A stretch of DNA of 64,000 nucleotides from an uncultured Oscillospiraceae bacterium (GTDB taxonomy: Bacteria; Bacillota; Clostridia; Oscillospirales; Oscillospiraceae): positions 62,001 through 126,000 of the forward strand of contig CANQNS010000002.1 of NCBI GenBank assembly GCA_947625285.1, in the 5' to 3' direction. The translations under genes and the position numbers were made by a program. This document shows, piece after piece, positions 20,649 to 28,134 of the stretch; position 1 is the stretch's first letter, and each line of letters starts with the position of its first letter. The notes beneath the pieces were generated by a model. It saw nothing but the letters and a program-made list of their open reading frames with translations. It did no database searches and had not been told where the DNA came from.

Positions 20649-21008
20649 ATGAAAGAGGACAGAGGGGTAGACTACAAAGAGATGTATCTTTGCATAATGA
20701 TCATCGCAAGGCGAAAACGAATGTTTTCGCCGCCAAACGACACGTTTGGTGGCAAATGATCCATGGATCATTTGCGCGATGCTCATTGTAATGAATATCT
20801 AGCAAAACAGCTACGCTGTTTTGCTGAGCCGCAAAGCGGCTCGGCGCAACGCCTTACGGCGTTTCGCTATCAGATAATCATTATGGTGCGGGCGACAGAG
20901 AAAGCGCTTGATATACTGATCCAGGCGCAGCGGGAATGTGAGGAGCTATATATCCGCGGCGGCGAGCAGGGGAAAGTCATCGAGCTGCCAGAACACGAGC
21001 GGAAATGA
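20649..21008 (+). pseudogene. Small gene interrupted by the 191-bp multi-hairpin element
   Basis: 5' part MKEDRGVDYKEMYLC and 3' part MVRATEKALDILIQAQRECEELYIRGGEQGKVIELPEHERK lie in the same frame on either side of the element; RBS gaaggagg upstream. Confidence 0.65.
20694..20884 (+). mobile_element. 191-bp multi-hairpin (MITE/REP-like) element, copy 1
   Basis: Ends ATAATGATCATC / GATAATCATTAT (11/12 inverted); differs from copy 2 at about 5 positions; series of consecutive hairpins. Confidence 0.8.
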
Positions 21009-21074
21009 CCGCGCAAACAAGACCATGAAGACGGCATTATGTAAATAAAGTTATGTAAACTATATGGAAATGTA

Positions 21075-21106
21075 AACGCCTCCGGCCCGAAGGGCGGAGG
21101 CGTTTT
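21075..21106. terminator. Intrinsic terminator hairpin
   Basis: AACGCCTCC...GGAGGCGTTTT. Confidence 0.65.
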
Positions 21107-21138
21107 GTGCCGCGGCGAGCGGCGGTTTTTCAGATGGA

Positions 21139-21513
21139 TTACTTGAGCTCGACCTTCGCGCCCACGTCCTCCAGACGCTTTTTCAGCTCCTCGGCCTCGT
21201 CCTTGGAGACCTGCTCCTTGATGACGGCGGGGACGCCCTCCACCTTGGCCTTGGCCTCGGCCAGACCCAGGTTGGTGATAGCGCGGACTTCCTTGATGAC
21301 CTTGATCTTCTCAGCGCCGAAGTCGGTCATCACAACGTCGAACTCGGTCTTTTCCTCGGCGGCGGGGCCGGCGGCGGCAGCCACGGGAGCGGCCACGGCG
21401 GCGGCGGCGGAAACGCCGAACTCATCCTCGATCGCATGTACGAGCTCGGCCAGGTCCAGAACGGACAGAGCCTTGATCTCTTCGATCATAGCGGTAACTT
21501 TTTCGCTAGCCAT
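21139..21513 (-). CDS. rplL: 50S ribosomal protein L7/L12
   Basis: C-terminal domain [42 protein letters not shown]. Confidence 0.97.
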   Translation of the reverse strand: MASEKVTAMIEEIKALSVLDLAELVHAIEDEFGVSAAAAVAAPVAAAAGPAAEEKTEFDVVMTDFGAEKIKVIKEVRAITNLGLAEAKAKVEGVPAVIKEQVSKDEAEELKKRLEDVGAKVELK

Positions 21514-21552
21514 TATCATTATCCTCCAAATGATTTGTCAGAATGTTTCGCC

Positions 21553-22122
21553 TTACTCGGCGGCGGCTTCCGGAGCCGAGGCCTCTTCGGCGGCGGCGGG
21601 AGCCTCGTCAGCGGCGGCGGGAGAGCCGCCCTTCTGCTCCAGGACCTGTCCCAAGACCACGGCCAGGGACGTGATGGGAGCCAGCATGGTGCCAAGGACC
21701 TTGGAATACAGCGCGTCGCGGCTGGGCAGCGGAGCCAGCTCCGCCACCTCGGCGTCCGTCAGGACCTTGCCGTCCACAAACACGCCCTTGATGGTGAACA
21801 GGTCGCCCATCTTGTCGCTGAACTCGGTCAGCTCATGGATGGGGACCAGGGGGTCGGACGCGCTGGTGGCAAGGCTGGTGGTGCCGCTCAGATGGCCGTC
21901 CAGACCGGACAGGCCCGCCTTGTCCAGAGCCAGCTTGGTAAGGGTGTTCTTCACCACGGTGTACTCCACGCCCTTTTCCCGCAGGTCCCGGCGCAGCTCC
22001 GTGTCCTGGGCCACGTTGATGCCCTTGTAGTCCACCAGAAGACCGCCCTGGGCTCCCTGCAGACGCGCTGCCAGCGCGTCAACGATGGCCTGCTTTTCGG
22101 TCAGTACTGCTTTGCTGGGCAT
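21553..22122 (-). CDS. rplJ: 50S ribosomal protein L10
   Basis: MPSKAVLTEKQAIVDALAARL...GLLVDYKGINVAQDTELRRDLRE; RBS AGGAGGTG. Confidence 0.96.
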   Translation of the reverse strand: MPSKAVLTEKQAIVDALAARLQGAQGGLLVDYKGINVAQDTELRRDLREKGVEYTVVKNTLTKLALDKAGLSGLDGHLSGTTSLATSASDPLVPIHELTEFSDKMGDLFTIKGVFVDGKVLTDAEVAELAPLPSRDALYSKVLGTMLAPITSLAVVLGQVLEQKGGSPAAADEAPAAAEEASAPEAAAE

Positions 22123-22124
22123 AA

Positions 22125-22245
22125 GTTGGTTTTCACCTCCTGTAATGAAAAATGTCCTTGTCCAAAGAGACAAAGACACATGAAAACCGTATCGTCATGG
22201 TGTCCTCGGCAGGTCTTACGCCCGGAAAACGGGCCGCCGGCTGTC
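22125..22245 (-). ncRNA. L10 leader (ribosomal protein leader) candidate
   Basis: Leader of rplJ containing CCTGCCGAGG as typical for L10 leaders, downstream of TTGACA-17-TAACAT. Confidence 0.65.
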
Positions 22246-22347
22246 TTTGAACGGCTCATATGTTACCATATCCGCCCGGCCATGTCAAGAATGAATTTTC
22301 TTTTAATTCCGACAGGCTCCCCCTTGCGGGCGCGGGGCGTGCTTGTT

Positions 22348-22538
22348 ATAATGATCATCGCAAGGCGAAAACGAACGTTTTCGCCGCCAAACGACACGTT
22401 TGGCGGCAAATGATCCATGGATCATTTGCGCGATGCTCATTGCAATGAATATCTGGCAAAACAGCTGCGCTGTTTTGCTGAGCCGCAAAGCGGCTCGGCG
22501 CAACGCCTTACGGCGTTTCGCTATCAGATAATCATTAT
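22348..22538 (+). mobile_element. 191-bp multi-hairpin (MITE/REP-like) element, copy 2
   Basis: Same ends and length as copy 1; about 7 successive hairpins, e.g. GCAAATGATCCATGGATCATTTGC (22406-22429). Confidence 0.8.
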
Positions 22539-22620
22539 AATAGTTACAGAAGAAACAAGTTTGTGTCTTTGTCCGGCGGCCATTCCGCCGGGCGAAAGGC
22601 GAGAAAGGAGCCCGTTGCTA

Positions 22621-24878
22621 TGAAGCGCACGTTATCCATACTGCTGGCCCTTGTCATGGTCCTGGGCCTGACCGTGCCCGCCCTGGCGGCCGCCAGCGAC
22701 ACGGCGGCGCCGGAGGCGGAGGACGAATACGCCGTGGACGACATGATGCCGGAGGACCTGGAGGAGATGCCCTCGCTGCCGGCGCCGGAGGAGGAGCAGC
22801 CGGCGGAGCAGACCGAGATGGAGGCGGAACTGACCGATCTCATACTGCGGGTGAAGGCCACCCTGGAGGTGGACAACCAGTACGACGATCTTACCAGCGA
22901 CTACCACGACGGGGTGACGCCCCAGTGGAGCCTGACCTGGTCCGACGCCGGGCGGCAGATGACGGCCCTGGTCCGGCAGGACGGGACCATCCTCAGCGCG
23001 GACTACTGGGAGGAGAGCCAGGATAACGACAGCTTTTACGGCTTCGACCCGGCGTTCCCGACCCTCTCCGCCGATCAGGCGGACGAGCTGGCGCAGGAGT
23101 GGCTGGACAAGCTGCTCCAGGGGGAGGAGAGCGCACGGGTGGACGGCTCGTACGCCGGCACGGGCCGGGACGGCTATTACCGTTACACGGGCGTGGTGGA
23201 GAAAAACGGCCTGCCCAGCCCCGTGACCTTTGCTCTGATCGTCAACAGCCGGGGCCTTTCCAGCTTCTACCGCTCTGACAGCTACAGCGGCTATGTGGGG
23301 CGGCTCCCCGAGCCGGAGCCCGCTGTGAAGAAGGCCGCCGGGGCCAAGGGCCTGGCCGGGGCGGTGGAGATGGAGCTTTACTACGTCTCCGATGGTGAGA
23401 ACGAGGGCCGGGCGCGGCTGCGCTATGTGCCCGTGGGGCCCTACGCGGTGGTGGACGCCCACAGCGGCGAGACGGTGGATATGGACGCGCTGTACGCCTC
23501 CTTCGGCGGCGGTGCCATGGCTGCCGGCGCGTATGGCCGGGCCCCGGAGCCCATGGCGGAGGCGGCCATGAGCGACAGCGGAGCCTATGTCACCGAGGCG
23601 GAGCGGCAGTCCATCAGCCAGTACGGGGACGTGCTGGACGGGTCCGCGCTGGATATCGAGCTGCGTAAGCTCACCGCCCTGGGGCTGGACGCGTTCCAGC
23701 TGCAGCGGTGTTCCTATGCCATGGCCCCGGACGGGGAGACCATCGCCGCCTCCCTGCGCTATGTGACGGAGATGACGGCGGAGCAGCTTTATGGCTGCAG
23801 CCAGGACAGCTTCCAACAGGTGGAGGCCGCGGGCGGGGAGCTGACGATTTATAAGGACCTGACCGCCGACGCCAAGACAGGGCGGCTGCTGTCGGTGAGC
23901 ACCACCTATCCCATCTACGAGCGGGACGAGGCCGTCACCATGACGGAGACCAACCGGGTCCGGGCGGCGGAGAATTTCATCGGCCTGGCGGCCCCGGAGC
24001 TGGCGGAACAGGCGGCTCTTTGCACCCTGTCCGGCTACAACGAGGGCGAGCGGGTGACCTTCGCCCAGGTCCACGAGGGGTATTTCTTCCCGGAGAACAG
24101 CCTGTCCGTGACCGTCAATCCCGGCTCCGGCACGGTGGACAGCTACAGCCTGGACTGGGACGAGGATGTGAAATTCGGCCCGGCGGACAAGGTGATAGAG
24201 CCGGAGGCGGCGAAGGCGGCCTATGCCGGCGCGCTGGACGTGACGCTGGGCTATGTGGCCTGGCCCCTGGATATCACGCTGGAGGAGAACGCGGTCTACG
24301 CGGACCTGCTGGCCCAGGGATATACCTATGTGGAGGAGCTGCACCTGGCTTGGTACTATGAGGGCAAGGACGCGGTGGCCGGCGTGGACGCTGTCACCGG
24401 CGAGGCCATCGTCGCGGAGGACGCCGGGGAGCAGACCTATACATACGACGATCTGGACGGCGTGGCCCAGGCGGAGCAGATCGAGGCCCTGGCCCGGGCG
24501 GGCATCGGCTTTGCCGGCGGCCGGTTCGAGCCGGAGGCGGAGCTGACGGGCCGGGACGCGCTGACGCTGCTGCTGCAGGCGGCGGGCCAGAGCGTTGACA
24601 AGTGGGACGACGGGACGCTGGCGGAGCAGGCGGCCCGGCACGGACTCATGCCGGAGGATGAGGACTTCGAGCTGGACGGGACCCTGACCCGGATGGCGTT
24701 CATCCGTATGCTGCTGAGGCCCTCCCGTTACGGGGACGCGGCGGAGCTTCTGAGCGTGGAGGCGGACCGGGGCTACAGCGTCATCGCCCTGGCTCTGGGC
24801 ATGGACGTGTCCGAGCCGGAGGAGACCGCCACCCGCGCCGACGCGGCGGCCATGCTCTGCGCCTTCATGAGCCGGTAA
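22621..24878 (+). CDS. Secreted YcdB/YcdC-like (PepSY-type) protein with C-terminal SLH-like region
   Basis: Signal peptide MKRTLSILLALVMVLGLTVPALAA; YcdB/YcdC-like repeats; degenerate SLH-like C-terminus. Confidence 0.7.
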
Positions 24879-24884
24879 GGGGCC

Positions 24885-24938
24885 CTGGCTCCGACACCAC
24901 GATAGACGCTCTGTTTTGGTATCGGGACCAGCCCGACA
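24885..24938 (+). repeat. 54-bp intergenic direct repeat, copy A
   Basis: CTGGCTCCGACACCACGATAGACGCTCTGTTTTGGTATCGGGACCAGCCCGACA. Confidence 0.8.
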
Positions 24939-25142
24939 GCATTTCCGCCCGCTCGCGGCTCGCTTCGCGCCCGAAATCGCGTGGCGGAAACGCTGCCGGT
25001 TCTGGTCTTCGGACCGTCGGTGCGCCGCTCCCCTGGGGGCGCGGCCTTGGCAGTAATGGTTTGAGAGCCAGGGCCGGAAGTGTCTCTCGACCCGCATGAT
25101 GAGAAGCGAAGCGAAACCGTGCGGGCGAGAGATACTTTCGGA

Positions 25143-25196
25143 CTGGCTCCGACACCCAGTTAGACGCTCTATTTCGGTATCGGGACCAGGCCGACA
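25143..25196 (+). repeat. 54-bp intergenic direct repeat, copy B
   Basis: CTGGCTCCGACACCCAGTTAGACGCTCTATTTCGGTATCGGGACCAGGCCGACA. Confidence 0.8.
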
Positions 25197-25224
25197 CCAA
25201 AATAGAGCGGCAGGCTAAAAAACA

Positions 25225-25270
25225 ACAGACAGCGGAGGGTGCATTTTAGCACCCTCCGCTGTCTGTTTTG
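25225..25270. terminator. Strong intrinsic terminator
   Basis: 18-bp perfect stem ACAGACAGCGGAGGGTGC / GCACCCTCCGCTGTCTGT followed by TTTTG. Confidence 0.8.
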
Positions 25271-25479
25271 AATTGCTTAAAATTTCCGCCTTCCCTCATG
25301 GATCATCGCCATTATTGCCTATACAAGAAGGGAGGATCGGCAGGCAGGGCAGCGCTCATTGTAGGGCTAAGCTCCGACAAGGGGCATCAAATAGTGATCT
25401 GCAAAACAGGGAAAAATAAGTTCAGTGCGACCCGGGTTTCCTCTAAACTAGTCAGTATCATAGATTTGGAGGGAACGAT

Positions 25480-26145
25480 ATGAGAGGATTGTATGGATAT
25501 GTTCGTGTTTCCAGCAGGGATCAGAATACAGATCGCCAGCAGATCGCGATGTGTGAGTATGGCGTAGCCGACGAGAACGTCTTCATTGATAAGCAATCAG
25601 GGAAAGACTTTAATCGTCCCGCCTATTGCCGACTTGTCCGAAAGTTAAAGCCGGACGACACCCTGGTCATCAAGAGCATCGACCGGCTTGGCCGGAATTA
25701 TGAGGATATTTTGGAGCAGTGGCGGCTTCTTACAAAAAAGAAGTGCGTGGAGATCGTGGTGTTGGACATGCCCCTGCTGGACACAAGGCGGGGCCGCGAC
25801 CTGACGGGGACGCTCATCGCGGACATCGTGCTGCAGCTTTTAAGCTATGTGGCCCAGACGGAGCGGGAGTTCATCCGCCAGCGGCAGGCCGAGGGGATCG
25901 CCGCGGCGAAAGCGCGAGGCGTCCGGTTCGGACGGCGGCCCATGGAGCGCCCAGCGGCGTTTGAGGAGGTCTGCCGTGACTGGGAACAGGGGCTGCTTAC
26001 GGCAAGAAAAGCAGCGGAACGCCTTGGCGTAACGCATAAGACGTTCCTGAAATGGGCATCAAAAGATGTAAATGGTGAAAAAAGTAGAGGTTTGTCCCCA
26101 GTTGAAACCATTGTAGAAGAGACCCGTGGATCGCACTCGCACTAA
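25480..26145 (+). CDS. Serine recombinase/resolvase family protein
   Basis: YGYVRVSSRDQNTDRQ, DTLVIKSIDRLGRNYEDI, C-terminal HTH. Confidence 0.93.
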   Translation: MRGLYGYVRVSSRDQNTDRQQIAMCEYGVADENVFIDKQSGKDFNRPAYCRLVRKLKPDDTLVIKSIDRLGRNYEDILEQWRLLTKKKCVEIVVLDMPLLDTRRGRDLTGTLIADIVLQLLSYVAQTEREFIRQRQAEGIAAAKARGVRFGRRPMERPAAFEEVCRDWEQGLLTARKAAERLGVTHKTFLKWASKDVNGEKSRGLSPVETIVEETRGSHSH

Positions 26146-26392
26146 TAATTATGTGTAATTATAGCAAATCCTTGATAAAAATACAATAGCCTTTTTGGTT
26201 CCTATCCTCTACTTATTTCGCCAGTTGACGGGGAGCATGGCCTAAACGTTCGTAACCATGTGTAGGCCGCCATCCGGGCCGGAGGCGCAAAGGCGACTGC
26301 GGCAACGCAGCGAATGCAGCGGAGGTATAAGTAACGGCAAAGAACGGGCGTCCTCTATGTAAAGATGTGGAAAGAGCGTCAGGTGCGGCGGC

Positions 26393-27136
26393 ATGAAAGG
26401 CATTTACTGTTTCGCGGGGCACCGCGTGGAGATCGATTCCATTTTCATGCGGGTCCACGAGCTGTGCGCGCTGTACCGCTCCGACGGGCGTCCAGAATAC
26501 ACAGTGCGGACTACCTGGGACGACATCGGCTATGAACGGGAAAAGTCCGATACGGAGAGCCGTATAGAGGGGCGGGAGCCGCCCCGTCACACGGACGCGT
26601 ATCTGGAAACGCTGGCCGTCTACCGCAAGATCGCGGAGAGCCTGATAGAATACGACATCCTGCTGTTCCACGGTTCCGCCGTGGCGGTGGACGGCGCGTG
26701 TTATCTCTTCGCCGCGAAAAGCGGCACGGGTAAATCCACCCATACCCGCCTATGGCGGGAGCTGCTGGGCGAGCGGGCCGTCATGGTGAACGACGATAAA
26801 CCGCTCCTGGAGATCTCCGGCACAGGCGTCGCCGTCTGGGGGACCCCGTGGGACGGGAAGCACCATTTGAGCCGCAATATCTCCGTTCCTTTGCGGGCGA
26901 TCTGCTTTTTGGAGCAAGGGAAGGAGAATCGCATGAAGGCCATCTCCGCGAAAGAGGGGTGGCCCGCGCTCTGGCGGCAGAGCTACCGGCCGTCTGGACC
27001 GGATAAGCTGAAGCGGACGCTGGCGATGGTAGACAGTCTTTCAACGCGCGCCCGGCTTTACCGGCTGCGCTGCGCCCCGGACATCCAAGCGGCCCGCATG
27101 GCTTATGAGACCATGAGCAAAGGAGGAGCTCTATGA
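26393..27136 (+). CDS. HPr kinase/phosphorylase C-terminal-like kinase (RiPP-cluster associated)
   Basis: Walker A-like FAAKSGTGKSTHTRLW, MVNDDKPLL, WGTPWDGKHHLSRN. Confidence 0.8.
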   Translation: MKGIYCFAGHRVEIDSIFMRVHELCALYRSDGRPEYTVRTTWDDIGYEREKSDTESRIEGREPPRHTDAYLETLAVYRKIAESLIEYDILLFHGSAVAVDGACYLFAAKSGTGKSTHTRLWRELLGERAVMVNDDKPLLEISGTGVAVWGTPWDGKHHLSRNISVPLRAICFLEQGKENRMKAISAKEGWPALWRQSYRPSGPDKLKRTLAMVDSLSTRARLYRLRCAPDIQAARMAYETMSKGGAL

Positions 27137-27387
27137 AACTGAAGGACACATTTATCACTTATAACGCCGCCGGGGAGCATACCACGGTAGCGACGGAGGG
27201 CTTTTCCGGCATAATTCGCAGCAACAAGACGGCCGCGTTTATTATTGAAGCGCTGAAAGGACCCACTACTTTGGAACAGATCGTGGATGCCATGGCCGCA
27301 AAGTACGACGCGCCGCGGGATGTTCTTGAAAAGGATGTTGCGGAAACGCTGGCCCGGCTGCGCTCTATCGGGGCTATCGAGGATTGA
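27133..27387 (+). CDS. PqqD family protein (RiPP recognition element)
   Basis: 84 aa PqqD-like fold sequence; overlaps preceding stop. Confidence 0.85.
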   Translation: MKLKDTFITYNAAGEHTTVATEGFSGIIRSNKTAAFIIEALKGPTTLEQIVDAMAAKYDAPRDVLEKDVAETLARLRSIGAIED

Positions 27388-27914
27388 GCGTCCGCTTTGA
27401 GGAGGTGCTGGCCCGGGACGGGAAGCTGGTCCACACCGGCGTGGGCGACAGTATGCTGCCCATGCTGCGGCCGAAACGGGACCTGGTCATCATAGGGCGG
27501 CCGTCCGGCAGGCTGAAGCGGTACGACGTGGCGCTGTATAAGCGCGGTTCGGGCCAATATGTGCTGCACCGGGTGCTGAAGGCGCGTGGCGACGAATACG
27601 TCCTGTGCGGCGACAACCAGTGGTCGAGGGAGCGCGGCGTCACCGACCGGCAGATCATCGGTGTGCTGACCGCCTTTGTGCGGGACGGAAAAGAGATCCC
27701 GGTGACAGACCCGCGCTACCGGCTGTATGCGCATCTTTGGTGCGACCTGTTCTGGCTGCGGGCGGCGGTCCTGTGGTGCCTGACCCTATTCGGCCGGATC
27801 AAAAGAAAACTCACAAGACGCCATAACAAAACGCCTGGATCGGGCGAGCGTAGTATCTCGTCCGTTCAGAATATAGATCAAGGCATCCTGACCGAAAGGA
27901 GGAAAGAGCCATGA
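27384..27914 (+). CDS. S24/S26 (signal peptidase-like) peptidase
   Basis: Catalytic Ser motif GDSMLPMLRP; GRLKRYDVALYKR; CGDNQ; TTG start overlapping PqqD stop. Confidence 0.8.
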   Translation: MSVRFEEVLARDGKLVHTGVGDSMLPMLRPKRDLVIIGRPSGRLKRYDVALYKRGSGQYVLHRVLKARGDEYVLCGDNQWSRERGVTDRQIIGVLTAFVRDGKEIPVTDPRYRLYAHLWCDLFWLRAAVLWCLTLFGRIKRKLTRRHNKTPGSGERSISSVQNIDQGILTERRKEP

Positions 27915-28051
27915 AGGAAAAGTACACCACCCCCGAGATGGAGATCGTCGACATCGATGAGGAGGACATCATTTTCGCCAGCGAGGGATCTGGGGGCGAA
28001 GAAGAAGAAGGTCTAGGTCCGTGCAGCGTTCAGGGACCGGCAGAAAATTAA
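27911..28051 (+). CDS. Candidate RiPP precursor peptide (46 aa), absent from the ORF track
   Basis: MKEKYTTPEMEIVDIDEEDIIFASEGSGGEEEEGLGPCSVQGPAEN; ATGA overlap with upstream peptidase; RBS AGGAGG; directly precedes radical SAM genes. Confidence 0.75.
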   Translation: MKEKYTTPEMEIVDIDEEDIIFASEGSGGEEEEGLGPCSVQGPAEN

Positions 28052-28069
28052 GACAGTTATAGCCAAGGA

Positions 28070-28103
28070 GCGCTGTAAGTGAAGGTTACTTGCAGCGCCT
28101 TTT
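28070..28103 (+). terminator. Hairpin plus T-run between precursor and radical SAM genes (attenuator-like)
   Basis: GCGCTGTAAGT (28070-28080) / ACTTGCAGCGC (28088-28098), then CTTTT. Confidence 0.65.
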
Positions 28104-28134
28104 GGTCGTTTTACATTTACGAGGAGAAAATGGT

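Noticed and set aside
20331-20786. Short ORFs running through the two multi-hairpin elements (e.g. MSIAQMIHGSFA..., MDHLRDAHCNEYLAKQ...)
   Set aside because: Shared peptide sequence is explained by the repeated DNA and palindromes; no independent coding evidence.
26256-26360. Additional precursor peptide upstream of the HprK-like gene (MCRPPSGPEAQRRLRQ...)
   Set aside because: No RBS, Arg-rich out-of-context composition, no resemblance to the 27911 peptide.
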